Of a stretch of DNA of 64,000 bases, positions 9,010 through 17,229 are shown one piece after another. The notes beneath the pieces were generated by a model that saw only the letters and a list, made by a program, of their open reading frames with translations, searched no databases and had not been told where the DNA came from. The DNA comes from Gloeobacter kilaueensis JS1 (lineage in GTDB: Bacteria > Cyanobacteriota > Cyanobacteriia > Gloeobacterales > Gloeobacteraceae), in contig NC_022600.1 in NCBI RefSeq assembly GCF_000484535.1, positions 4,518,234 to 4,582,233 of the forward strand, given 5' to 3'. The translations under genes were made by a program, and so were the position numbers. Numbering within the stretch: position 1 is the stretch's first letter; each line of letters starts with the position of its first letter.

Positions 9010-9369
9010 ATGGACAAGAAACTGTGCCTTGAGATGTCCGCTCTAACAGGGGCAGTCCCCGGTGAGCAGCCGTGCATGCAAAACTTAATATTTTGTGCGT
9101 TTTAGTTTTCTGTCAATGCTGCCAAAACCGTGTTACTATCACTTCGCTCAGGGCGAGTTGACTCATGAATGCTCACAACAATTGATCCTGACTTCCTAAA
9201 ACTGAAACTTATTCAGGATGTAGCTTCCTACTCAAACGAACATTTAAGCTGGGTTTACCTAATCTGGAATAGAGGTCAAAAAAGGTTTTCTAGAGAAATT
9301 TTTTAGGAAAACCTTCTCTTAGGTTTCTATTTTCGAATAAGTGGATAATAACATCATGAGGAGAAAATA
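9010..9369. other. AT-rich intergenic stretch at the left edge of the island
   Basis: Base composition changes abruptly at about 9080 from GC-rich to AT-rich. The stretch holds a 45-codon open frame (9169-9306) listed separately. An inverted repeat lies at 9282-9290 and 9307-9315 (AAGGTTTTC and GAAAACCTT) without a T-run, so I do not call it a terminator. The 14-mer GTAGCTTCCTACTC is at 9220-9233, and its reverse complement is near 14436. The promoter for the three-gene operon that follows should lie here, but I see no clear -10/-35. Confidence 0.5.
9169..9306 (+). CDS. Possible 45-residue peptide
   Basis: A short open frame from ATG 9169 beginning MLTTIDPDFLKLKLIQDVAS. It has no recognised family, no good ribosome site and no signal peptide. 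It lies in the AT-rich stretch where chance frames are short, so its length is mildly notable. It may be a remnant of a larger gene lost when the island formed. Confidence 0.25.
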   Translation: MLTTIDPDFLKLKLIQDVASYSNEHLSWVYLIWNRGQKRFSREIF

Positions 9370-10011
9370 ATGTCAACGGAACTCTATCATCATCCGAAAC
9401 GCTCGGTTGTTTATAATGCAGAGCGACTTTGTGCCATCCTTTGCCTTGGTTTAGCATTGGTTTTGCCAACGGCAGCATGGTCTCAGGAAAATCGTATACA
9501 AATCAGGTCGGGTTTTGAACCGTTTTCAGATAAGGTTCAAGTGCGAGGGGCTGCGTCACCTTCAGATGAGCTAACCCTTGACATCTTCGTTAAGGTAAGG
9601 GACTACGATGGCTATGTGAAATACTTTAAGCAAATGGAGCTAGGTAACAGGCTACCTGAAAAGGAAGAACAGAAACTTCTCCAATCTTTTGAACCATCAC
9701 TTGAAGATTACGACACCCTAATTGGTTGGATAAGAGAGCAGGGTCTGTCTATTGTTTTCATGGATCGAGAAGGAAATCGCAAAATCGTTAGAGCAAAGGG
9801 AAGAATAGATGATTTAGAATCAGCATTTAAGGTAAAGTTTGCGGAGGTTCAGGTGGATGGGAAACATTATAATGCAGCTCAAAGTCCACCAACTTTGCCA
9901 AGCTCCATAGCAAGAATCGTCATGGTAGTTAATGGTTTTCAACCCTATCGACAGCTCATTCAAAATGTTAGAAATGTAGTAGTAAAAGCAGCGCCACTCA
10001 AGGCAAAGTAG
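9370..10011 (+). CDS. Secreted stand-alone sedolisin (S53) propeptide
   Basis: A 213-residue protein with a signal peptide (LCAILCLGLALVLPTAAWSQ) followed by a pro-kumamolisin activation domain. Visible landmarks are LTLDIFVKVRD, the loop LPEKEEQKLLQSFEPS, the YDTLIGWIREQGLSIV helix-strand and RIDDLESAFKVKFAEVQVDG before PPTLPSSIARIV. In S53 proteases this fold acts as chaperone and inhibitor and is cut off on activation. Here the gene stops at the point where the serine-protease domain should begin, and no protease lies nearby. It may inhibit sedolisins in trans or be a remnant. ATG 9370 has a GAGGAG ribosome site. It leads a co-directional set of three AT-rich genes. Confidence 0.75.
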   Translation: MSTELYHHPKRSVVYNAERLCAILCLGLALVLPTAAWSQENRIQIRSGFEPFSDKVQVRGAASPSDELTLDIFVKVRDYDGYVKYFKQMELGNRLPEKEEQKLLQSFEPSLEDYDTLIGWIREQGLSIVFMDREGNRKIVRAKGRIDDLESAFKVKFAEVQVDGKHYNAAQSPPTLPSSIARIVMVVNGFQPYRQLIQNVRNVVVKAAPLKAK

Positions 10012-10039
10012 CATCTAGACATTTAGGAAGGCTCATCAA

Positions 10040-10993
10040 ATGAAGAAGCATCAGACTATAGCCCTAGGTACGCTGGGTGGCAGAGTAAGCAACGCTACTG
10101 CAATTAACGAAAGTGGGAATATTGTAGGGAATGCCGAGAATGAAGAGGGCTGTGCTAGAGCATTTTTGTACAAGCAGGATGGTAATAAGTTAATTAATCT
10201 AGGAACATTGGGCGGCCTTCAAAGTTCAGCTAGTGCTATAAATAGTAGGGGATTTGTTGTTGGTAGTGCAGAAATTGAAGACGGAGTTTATCATGCATTT
10301 CTCTATGGCTCCAATAGTAGAGAACTAATCGACATCAACGTTTTTGAGCATGCTCGAAGCGACGCTAAAGCAATCAATGAGCAAGGGCATATTGTCATTA
10401 ACTCATACAGTGCAGATAAGCTTACAGAGACTTTGTTGTTCAATCTCGATACTTGGGAAACTAAGCAAGTCGCTGAGAATATTGATTATCCTTGCTACGG
10501 CACTGCTATTAACAACAATGATCAAGTTGTCGGTTACATTCAATCTAATGAAGGTGCTAGAGCGTTCGTATATTCTTCTAAAAGTAGTGTTAAGCCATTA
10601 AGTATTGTAGCCAATGACAGTTTTGCCTTCGACATAAATGAACAGGGATTAGTTACTGGTTATGCAAGACAGAAAACAAGTTTCTGTGCTTATATCTATG
10701 ACATATACACAGATAAAATTATGTACTTGGATGTAGCTGAAAATCAAAATTGTTTCGCACGGAGTATCAACGACAACGGCTTTGTAGTAGGCACTTCACA
10801 AAAGCTTCTTGAAGACAATAGGACTTATTATACTTATGGTTTCTTGTATCATGATACCATGGTTGATCTTAATGAAATAGGAATTGTTACAAATTTGGAT
10901 AATATCGTCGATGCAACTTCGATTAACAACAGCGGCTATATTGTTGGTTCTACAACGTCACAGCAGGCATTTCTCCTGAAACTTGATAGTTAA
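10040..10993 (+). CDS. HAF-repeat protein
   Basis: A 317-residue protein made almost entirely of HAF-family repeats, each of the form LGTLGG..S.A.AIN..G.IVG.A....G..HAFLY. At least six copies are visible: LGTLGGRVSNATAINESGNI, LGTLGGLQSSASAINSRGF and degenerate later units such as NDNGFVVG and NNSGYIVG. Such repeats form beta-propeller-like folds found in extracellular proteins, with no known enzymatic role. Unlike most relatives it shows no signal peptide from ATG 10040, which has an AGGAAGG ribosome site. It lies 28 bp after the propeptide gene and is probably co-transcribed. It is AT-rich, unlike the genome core. Confidence 0.75.
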   Translation: MKKHQTIALGTLGGRVSNATAINESGNIVGNAENEEGCARAFLYKQDGNKLINLGTLGGLQSSASAINSRGFVVGSAEIEDGVYHAFLYGSNSRELIDINVFEHARSDAKAINEQGHIVINSYSADKLTETLLFNLDTWETKQVAENIDYPCYGTAINNNDQVVGYIQSNEGARAFVYSSKSSVKPLSIVANDSFAFDINEQGLVTGYARQKTSFCAYIYDIYTDKIMYLDVAENQNCFARSINDNGFVVGTSQKLLEDNRTYYTYGFLYHDTMVDLNEIGIVTNLDNIVDATSINNSGYIVGSTTSQQAFLLKLDS

Positions 10994-11045
10994 CCAAGTT
11001 TGATTTGAAATGTGACTTGATTACAAGAAGAGAGGTAGATGTAAA

Positions 11046-13193
11046 ATGTTCATAAGAGTAACGAACAACTTGAGTGTTTTGTTCGCATCAACAGTGTGCT
11101 CGCTACTTTTTGCTACGCCTCCTGTAGTTGCACAAGTATCACCAGATGCTCTCTCGTGCGGAAACTTAACTCCCGTAAGCAAATCTGATACGAGTAAGCC
11201 TAATATGGTGACCTTTGCATCAAATCTTAGCTACGATACGGGGGACACCACAATTGGGGGGCTTTGGGAAAAATCTGCAGCAGGTAGTCAAGGATATCCG
11301 ATTAATTACGCGTCCTATATCAATGCCCTTGGTCAACCTCTTCCAGGCTATCCAACTACTATAAGTCAGCTTATTACTCCTGATGCTATTGACTCCATTG
11401 TGGTCAATGCAGTTGTGGATGGCATGCCTTACTCACAAATATACCCTACTAGTGCTTTTTTTGATGCTAAAGCATATAAAGCTGGCACTGTTATTACACC
11501 TTCTTCTGGTTCAAGTGCAAACCAGACTCAGGCGTATCTCGATTATTTAGGTACATCACCAGCTGGGACTGCACCTCCCAGTTTAGGATTTCTTCGGCCA
11601 ACGCCCTATCTATTATTTTGGACAGCGGCAGGTGTGAGCATAGGTTCATCTACAATAAGTTACGCTGATAATCCTGCGAAACGTGTAGCTCTTTGGCAAT
11701 CCATAGCTTGTAAGCCCACTTCAGGAGCAAACAATGTGCAGACTGGAGCGTTCGTCCTGTACAATCCAGAAGTAGCCATCAATTCTGCTCCAATCGCGTT
11801 TACGGGTGTAGGTATTCCTGCCTCTTTCAATGCATATGCAGTTGTCATTACGGGCTTAAATCCTGCAGAAGGAGAGATTGGCACCGCACTATCTGTGGGA
11901 GGGTATAATCTCAAACAATCTGCAAGCGGTAACCCAGCAAAAATTTCCTTTTTCAATCCTAGTGGTAATGCTGGTATTGAAAGCAGTCCACCAGCATTTG
12001 TGCCGTCTGGTGCTCCCAATGATGGAACAATATTGCAAGCCACTGTTCCTCCTGGTGCTGCTACCGGCAGGGTCTCAGCTACGGCAGACTCTATTACTTA
12101 CTATGGACCCAGCTTTCGAGTAGATGTTCCCTTGCCCCCCGTAATTGTTGCTCTTTCAGTATCTAGCGGCCCAATCGGCTCAACAGTTGTTATAACGGGT
12201 AGCGGCTTCTCCAGCACCAGTGCGGTCACTCTGAACGGTACTGTTGCTAGCTTTGTCATCAACTCAGATACTCAGATCACGGTGACTATTCCCCCCGGTG
12301 CCACCAGCGGCCCAATTCAAATTACCAATGCTGGTGGCTCTGTAAATGCCGGTACTTTTACGGTGGTTCAAAAACCTGCTGATTTTACAGGTGATGGCAA
12401 GAGCGACATTCTCTGGCGCTATCAGGGAACAGGTTCCAAGCAGGGCTACAACCAGGTCTGGCAGATGAATGGCACCAGCTATGTCACGGCGATCAACCTC
12501 AACACGACCACCGACCTCAACTGGCAAATAGTCGGCACCGGCGACTTTACGGGCGATGGGAAGACTGACATTCTCTGGCGCTATCAGGGCACAGGTTCCA
12601 AACAGGGTTATGTGCAGATCTGGCAGATGAACGGCACCAGCTACGTAACGGCGATCAACCTCGACCCTGTCACCGACCTCAACTGGCAGATAGTTGGTAC
12701 TGGTGACTTTACAGGTGATGGCAAAACCGACATTCTCTGGCGCTACCAGGGAACAGGCTCCAAACAGGGCTACAACCAAGTCTGGCAAATGAACGGCACC
12801 AGCTACGTCTCTTCAATCAACCTCAACACGACCACCGATCTTAACTGGCAGATAGTTGGCACCGACGACTTTACAGGCGATGGGAAGACTGACATTCTCT
12901 GGCGCTACCAGGGCACCGGCTCCAAGCAAGGGCTCAATCAAGTCTGGCAGATGAACGGCACCAGCTACGTAACGGCGATCAACCTCGACCCTGTCACCGA
13001 CCTCAACTGGCAGATAGTTGGTACTGGTGACTTCACAGGTGACGGGAAGACCGACATTCTCTGGCGCTACCAGGGCACCGGTTCCAAGCAGGGCTACAAC
13101 CAGGTCTGGCAGATGAACGGCACCAGCTATGTCACGGCGATCAACCTCAACACGACCACCGACCTCAACTGGCGGATCAGAGGACCGCGCTGA
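11046..13193 (+). CDS. Secreted IPT/TIG and FG-GAP (VCBS-like) repeat protein
   Basis: A 715-residue exported protein. A signal peptide (LFASTVCSLLFATPPVVAQ) leads into an N-terminal domain of unknown type (about 35-265). Two IPT/TIG-like immunoglobulin folds follow (VVITGLNPAEGEIGTALSVG; then PVIVALSVSSGPIGSTVVI). The C-terminus (about 446-712) has five 54-residue FG-GAP units starting DFTGDGKTDILWR, whose acidic loop should bind calcium. Units end in LNWQIVGTG, and the last is cut short (LNWRIRGPR). It is probably an adhesive or carbohydrate-binding surface protein. The 5' two-thirds is AT-rich, while the repeat DNA is GC-richer, suggesting the repeats were acquired or copied separately. 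Confidence 0.8.
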   Translation: MFIRVTNNLSVLFASTVCSLLFATPPVVAQVSPDALSCGNLTPVSKSDTSKPNMVTFASNLSYDTGDTTIGGLWEKSAAGSQGYPINYASYINALGQPLPGYPTTISQLITPDAIDSIVVNAVVDGMPYSQIYPTSAFFDAKAYKAGTVITPSSGSSANQTQAYLDYLGTSPAGTAPPSLGFLRPTPYLLFWTAAGVSIGSSTISYADNPAKRVALWQSIACKPTSGANNVQTGAFVLYNPEVAINSAPIAFTGVGIPASFNAYAVVITGLNPAEGEIGTALSVGGYNLKQSASGNPAKISFFNPSGNAGIESSPPAFVPSGAPNDGTILQATVPPGAATGRVSATADSITYYGPSFRVDVPLPPVIVALSVSSGPIGSTVVITGSGFSSTSAVTLNGTVASFVINSDTQITVTIPPGATSGPIQITNAGGSVNAGTFTVVQKPADFTGDGKSDILWRYQGTGSKQGYNQVWQMNGTSYVTAINLNTTTDLNWQIVGTGDFTGDGKTDILWRYQGTGSKQGYVQIWQMNGTSYVTAINLDPVTDLNWQIVGTGDFTGDGKTDILWRYQGTGSKQGYNQVWQMNGTSYVSSINLNTTTDLNWQIVGTDDFTGDGKTDILWRYQGTGSKQGLNQVWQMNGTSYVTAINLDPVTDLNWQIVGTGDFTGDGKTDILWRYQGTGSKQGYNQVWQMNGTSYVTAINLNTTTDLNWRIRGPR
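12381..13190 (+). repeat. Five tandem 162-bp coding repeats
   Basis: Units begin at 12381, 12543, 12705, 12867 and 13029, an exact period of 162 bp (54 codons). They differ from one another at a few percent of bases, mostly silent. Alternate units share TTTDLNW or PVTDLNW versions, suggesting expansion by two-unit steps. The near-identity implies recent duplication or gene conversion, and the copy number is likely to vary between strains. Confidence 0.9.
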
Positions 13194-13671
13194 AGCCTGT
13201 CCAGTTTGAACTCAGATTTTGCAGCAATAAGGGAAGGCGGGCAGAACAAGTAATAGCAAAGTCCAAAGGTTCATCCGCCTATGCTCAACATCGTGCCATA
13301 GGCCCAGGCTCTGGTCACACTGCTGATCCGCCTACCAACGCAACAGCCTTCAGGCTCTGCTATGTCTATTTCTGACAGTGACCGGCAAGCCCCTGCCCAC
13401 CTACTGCACCCGCTGGTGGCGTATGTGTGGCGTGGTGGTGGCATCTGAGCCAGCAGTGTGAGCGCTCGCCCCCCGCCTGGGGAGCCGCAGCCTGTAAAGC
13501 AATGCAGGAGTTGAGCTGGCCTGCTGTGTGCTGCTTGCCAGAGCCTTACTTGAGATAAAGGGCGCTAATCGTCGCCCAGATCGTCACTGCCCCAGCGCGT
13601 CGCCGTCTCATCTGTGAATTTGCGCCTGATGCGTCCGCTCTAGTAGCATCTTCTCTACCTTTCCTTTGTCC
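13194..13671. other. Non-coding stretch with the third copy of the mltA-junction repeat
   Basis: No convincing gene lies here. Short frames on the plus strand have no start or family match. 13551-13640 repeats the mltA/small-gene junction (listed separately). The part before it is GC-richer than the island genes and might be decayed mobile DNA, but I cannot identify a transposase. Confidence 0.5.
13551..13640 (-). repeat. Junction repeat copy C
   Basis: About 90 bp aligning with 8650-8741 (copy A) and 14532-14623 (copy B), in the same orientation. All share GCTAATCGTCGCCCAGATCG (with one change in copy A) and CCCCAGCGCGT. This copy is the most diverged, with a 3-base insertion and several substitutions. 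It separates the three-gene operon from the toxin-antitoxin pair. Confidence 0.8.
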
Positions 13672-14025
13672 CTACCGTAGAGGGAGAAATCTCACTTGCC
13701 CTTCCCACTCTCCTTCAATGCTGCACTCCGCAATCAAGATAATTTCTTCTATCGCTAAACCTACTGGGACACGACGATTCACCTCAAATAATCCGGGCAT
13801 AGACAAGCCAGCTTGAATGCGTTGGTATACAAAGGTGATCATCGTAGCAACGTCGTGAGTCAGAACAATGCGTCCTTCTTCGGCTGCCCAAGCTAAAACA
13901 CCTGGGTCGTCTACTCCCGACAGATCCACGTCTTGAACACGTATTATGTCGGTGTTTGGGTTTTGGCGAAGAACACCTCGAACAATTTGGTTATTGAAGT
14001 TTTCATCAGCCAGGAATCGAGCCAT
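13672..14025 (-). CDS. DUF5615 PIN-like toxin
   Basis: A 117-residue protein of the DUF5615 family (PIN-like, Mut7-C related), thought to act as an RNase toxin. It has the typical opening ARFLADENFNNQIVRGVLR with acidic D7/E8. DVDLSGVDDPGVLAWAAEEG, RIVLTHD and VPVGLAIEEIILI follow. It lies 5 bp downstream of the DUF433 gene in the same direction, the standard antitoxin-toxin order. The DUF433/DUF5615 pairing is well known, but toxicity has been tested in few cases. All expected acidic residues appear present. Confidence 0.85.
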   Translation of the reverse strand: MARFLADENFNNQIVRGVLRQNPNTDIIRVQDVDLSGVDDPGVLAWAAEEGRIVLTHDVATMITFVYQRIQAGLSMPGLFEVNRRVPVGLAIEEIILIAECSIEGEWEGQVRFLPLR

Positions 14026-14030
14026 CTAGA

Positions 14031-14375
14031 TTACTTGGATTCATTGCGTCGAGCAAGCAAACGATCGCGTATTCCAAGAGGATTAAAGCGTTGTTCAGCC
14101 TCTTGCCGAATCAAATTCGCCTGCTGCTGACGTTCTGCAAGGTAGGTATGCACCTCACCTCGATGTTTAAGGTAGTAACCGATAACCAAGTAGATGTCTG
14201 GCAGTTGTAAAGATGGATACTGCTCCCCTATTTCCTCTGGCGTACATCCCTCAAGAAAGGCAGTCACAACAGTGTCTAAAGTGATACGAGTTTTGGCAAC
14301 TCGTACAACACCTTGAGAATCGGTCTCTATCGGCGCAGGTTCAAGGGCAATTGCTAGAGTCATAGACTTTATCAA
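14031..14375 (-). CDS. DUF433 antitoxin
   Basis: A 114-residue protein. The DUF433 helix-turn-helix lies in the middle (VVRVAKTRITLDTVVTAFLE, then CTPEEIGEQYPSLQLPDIYL), and the C-terminal helix is a presumed toxin-binding tail. DUF433 proteins are antitoxins of PIN-like toxins and usually repress their own promoter, so the operator should lie just above 14375. It is the first gene of the pair with the DUF5615 toxin. Confidence 0.85.
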   Translation of the reverse strand: MIKSMTLAIALEPAPIETDSQGVVRVAKTRITLDTVVTAFLEGCTPEEIGEQYPSLQLPDIYLVIGYYLKHRGEVHTYLAERQQQANLIRQEAEQRFNPLGIRDRLLARRNESK

Positions 14376-14416
14376 GATTTCTGCTTCCCATAGTAGCTAG
14401 TAGCAAATGGCCACTG

Positions 14417-14590
14417 TCAAGTTAACTTTCTGACCGAGTAGGAAGCTACTATTCGCATACGACTTCTCGTCACAAGGCAGAGGATGACACTGACGTGACG
14501 GAGATCTGCTGCCATCACCGGCAGGCTCGAAGTGAGGCAAAGGGTGCTAATCGTCGCCCAGATCGTCTGTGCCCCAGCGCGTTGCCTCAT
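14417..14590 (-). pseudogene. Duplicated 5' end of mltA
   Basis: From ATG 14590 the first 28 codons match the MltA signal peptide (copy B IWATISTLCLTSSLPVMAA against copy A IWATISALYLTSSLPVAAA). After that the frame enters unrelated sequence and stops at 14417. No lytic transglycosylase domain remains. It is copy B of the junction repeat and marks the right edge of the island. Confidence 0.85.
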
Positions 14591-14780
14591 CCGCAAATTT
14601 CCGCCCAATGCGCTCGGTTTTCCGAAGCAAAGTATACAGCAAAGCCAGCTCGTCACTGCCCGGTGCCGCTTCTGCAATCGCTTGCTCCAGGGCACACCCG
14701 AGCACCTCGCATTCTTCGCGGTTCAAGACGAGCGGTAGACGCAACTTCGGAGGCCGGGAACGGGAGCGAGGAAATGGCAT
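14547..14780 (-). CDS. Small conserved-looking protein beside MscS
   Basis: A 77-residue protein from ATG 14780 with no family I recognise. It has a basic N-terminus (PFPRSRSRPPKLRLPLVLNR), then an acidic helical body with EECEVLGCALEQAIAE and SDELALLYTLLRKTERIGRK. It is probably soluble. It ends inside the mltA 5' copy and starts 81 bp from the divergent mscS start, so the two share a promoter region. A truncated second copy lies at 8661-8772. Retention of the intact frame suggests selection. Confidence 0.55.
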   Translation of the reverse strand: MPFPRSRSRPPKLRLPLVLNREECEVLGCALEQAIAEAAPGSDELALLYTLLRKTERIGRKFADEATRWGTDDLGDD

Positions 14781-14861
14781 GTGGACAAAGTAGCACGCCT
14801 GCGCCTGCGCCGCCAAGCGCTTGAGGCTACGATAAACGGGATTGCAGCAGCACGCGATTTT

Positions 14862-16682
14862 ATGAAACTTTTCCAGCGAGTGCTCTACGGCTGGTTGATC
14901 GTCGCAATGCTGATCGGAGCCGGGGCACCTGCGGCCAGAGCCCAGTTGAGCCTGCCCAATTTGATGCAGCAGAAGGTGACGGCGGCACCGGACGGGGTGC
15001 GCAGGCTGGGGGCGATCGAGGTGGCTCCGGTCCGCTTCGAGGGCCGGGAACTGTTTTCTGTCGTCTCACCCACAGTCCGCGACCGCAACAACCCCGGCAA
15101 TCTCGTACCTGTGGAGGTGCGCGCCGAACTTATCGAAGCCCAGCTCAAGCGCGTCGTCAGCCCAAAACCCCTCAAGATCACGATTACAACCGACGACCCC
15201 CCCCAGCCCCCCCTGCAGTTGCCCCGCCCCCAGTCCGCAAGCAGCACCGACTTCGATCCGCGCAGCCTGCGCGTCTACTACTCGACGCTCAACGGCGCGA
15301 TCGTCATCTTCGCTACCGACGACTATCACACCAAGCCCCTGAAGATTCTCACGATCACCGATCAAGACGCCGACTACTACGGACTGACCCCAGAGGAACT
15401 GGCCCAGCAGTGGCGCACCGAACTGGACGAACGGCTGAAGCGCTCGCTAGAGGAGCGCCAGCCGGAGCAACTGCTGCTGCAGATCGAACAGGCTGCCCTG
15501 GCTACTGCCGTTGTCGCGGGGATCAGCGTCGGGCTGTGGCTGTTGCGCGGTCTTGTAAAGTTGCGCGACCGCGTTCTTGCCGAGCGTCAGGCGCAAAGTG
15601 GTGCCGAACCGATGCCACAGACAGAAGTGGCAGCGGACGGTGCAGGTAGGCAGGCGATTCTGGCGGCCTTTCGGCAGCAATTTACCCTGCAGCGGCGGCG
15701 GGGTTTGCTGGCGATCGCAAGCTGGCTTCTCAGTTCGGCGCTGGTCGTCACCTGGATCGTTGGAGCGTCGTTTATTCTGGCCCTTTTTCCCTGGACGCGG
15801 GAGCTGGCCCTGCAGATTCTCAGCGTGCCTTTTTTACTGGTCTCTATCTGGTTTGCCTCTGGCCTCATCAACCGCATCGGCGATGTGCTCATCGACCGCT
15901 TCGGCAACGTCTGGGAAGAAAATGGCTTTTTTAGCCTCGACGACGCCCAGCGCAAGTCGCTGCGCATCGCCACGATTTCGCGGGCGCTCAAAGTCACCAA
16001 GACTTCCCTCGTCATCGCCGTGGGCATTACCTTTGCCCTGGGACTCATCGGCATTCCGGTCGCATCGATTCTCGCCATCGGCGGTATCCTCGCCTTTGCC
16101 CTCACCTTTGGCCTGCAGAACATCATCAAAGACGTGGCCAACGGCTGCCTTATCCTCTGGGAGGACCAGTACGCCCTGGGCGATGTGATCGCCGTCGGTG
16201 CCGCCACCGGACTGGTCGAAAACCTCAACCTGCGCATCACCCAGATCCGCACCAGCGAGGGGCGGCTCATCACCATTCCCAACAGTGCCGTCGTCCAGGT
16301 AGAAAACCTCACCCGCAACTGGTCGCGGGTCGATTTTACGGTCGAGGTAGCCTACGAAAGCGACATCGAGCGGGCACTGGGCCTGCTCAAGGACGTGTCT
16401 CAGAAAATGTACGACGAGCCCTACTGGCGCGAACGACTCATCGACCTGCCCGAGGTGCTGGGGGTCGATGCCCTCCACCACAGCGGCATGTTGCTGCGCG
16501 TCTGGATTAAGACCCGGCCCTTGCAGCAGTGGCCCGTGGGCCGCGAATTTCGCCTCAGGGTACGCCTCGCCCTTGAGGAGCAGGGCATCGCTATCGGCAC
16601 TCCGCAGCTCACCCTTGCAGCTCAGAATGAACACTCCACCCGCGAAGAGAACCGCTCCCACCACCCTGAAACCGACTGGTGA
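14862..16682 (+). CDS. MscS-family mechanosensitive ion channel
   Basis: A large MscS-type channel (606 residues from ATG 14862) that would release solutes when membrane tension rises. A signal peptide (WLIVAMLIGAGAPAARA) leads into a periplasmic domain of about 200 residues. Membrane helices follow near residues 205 and 290-345. The pore-lining TM3 region is VASILAIGGILAFALTFGLQ, then NIIKDVANGCLILWEDQYALGD; the C-terminal beta domain and vestibule carry LRITQIRTSEGRLITIPNSA. A GTG at 14781 extends the frame, but ATG 14862 precedes the signal peptide directly. A fragment of this gene is at 8791-9009. Confidence 0.9.
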   Translation: MKLFQRVLYGWLIVAMLIGAGAPAARAQLSLPNLMQQKVTAAPDGVRRLGAIEVAPVRFEGRELFSVVSPTVRDRNNPGNLVPVEVRAELIEAQLKRVVSPKPLKITITTDDPPQPPLQLPRPQSASSTDFDPRSLRVYYSTLNGAIVIFATDDYHTKPLKILTITDQDADYYGLTPEELAQQWRTELDERLKRSLEERQPEQLLLQIEQAALATAVVAGISVGLWLLRGLVKLRDRVLAERQAQSGAEPMPQTEVAADGAGRQAILAAFRQQFTLQRRRGLLAIASWLLSSALVVTWIVGASFILALFPWTRELALQILSVPFLLVSIWFASGLINRIGDVLIDRFGNVWEENGFFSLDDAQRKSLRIATISRALKVTKTSLVIAVGITFALGLIGIPVASILAIGGILAFALTFGLQNIIKDVANGCLILWEDQYALGDVIAVGAATGLVENLNLRITQIRTSEGRLITIPNSAVVQVENLTRNWSRVDFTVEVAYESDIERALGLLKDVSQKMYDEPYWRERLIDLPEVLGVDALHHSGMLLRVWIKTRPLQQWPVGREFRLRVRLALEEQGIAIGTPQLTLAAQNEHSTREENRSHHPETDW

Positions 16683-17088
16683 TTTGTTGAACACCAGTGG
16701 CAGGGCAGCAATCTAGTGTTTGCTGTTCGGGCCTGGCTCATGAGCAGGCAATCTCAAAATCGAAGAACAAGCAGGTGATGCCAGGACGGCTGGATAGCCA
16801 GTCCCACAACAAGTTGTGTGCAGCTCCAGCCCGCCGACCTGCTAAAGTACCTGCTAGATGCGCCAGAAGATTAAACTGCCTGGACTGGTAAGACCCAGGC
16901 CGAGTCGAGGAAGGGGGGTAAGCTTGCTTCGAGATTTATAGCAACTCGAGTTTATTCAGGAAAAGGAAACTGCGGTGAAGTTTCAAAGGTAGAGGCACCT
17001 ATCAAATTCTCCCGCAAGTGGAAAGGGCAGGGACGATTAGCGCACGAAGCTGAACGAAACACAGAATAGGAAAGAAGGGGGGTAGATC

Positions 17089-17229
17089 ATGAAACACTGC
17101 TCGTTCAGCAAGCTCCTAAGCCGAGGCAAAACAGATCCATCAACCCAGGTCGGGTTGAAGAAAATGCTCCACTTCACCAGGGTTTTGCTGAACGTATCGG
17201 TTGTGCTTTTCGGGGGGGTATCCGGCTAG
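17089..17229 (+). CDS. Possible 46-residue peptide with hydrophobic C-terminus
   Basis: A short frame from ATG 17089 with an AAGGGGGG ribosome site about 8 bases upstream. It has a basic N-terminal half (KHCSFSKLLSRGKTDPSTQ) and a hydrophobic end (VLLNVSVVLFGGVSG). No family is known. It faces the two-component/exporter island and could be a small membrane or signal peptide, but chance cannot be excluded. Confidence 0.3.
   Translation: MKHCSFSKLLSRGKTDPSTQVGLKKMLHFTRVLLNVSVVLFGGVSG

Noticed and set aside
9282-9315. Inverted repeat as a terminator
   Set aside because: Arms are AT-rich with a 16-base loop and no T-run, and no gene clearly ends before it.
12381-13190. Possible CRISPR array, because of the regular repeats
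   Set aside because: Repeats are contiguous 162-bp coding units without spacers. No array of short repeats and unique spacers was seen anywhere in the window.
13194-13550. Possible transposase remnant
   Set aside because: Three-frame reading gives no recognisable transposase motif, so I left it as non-coding.
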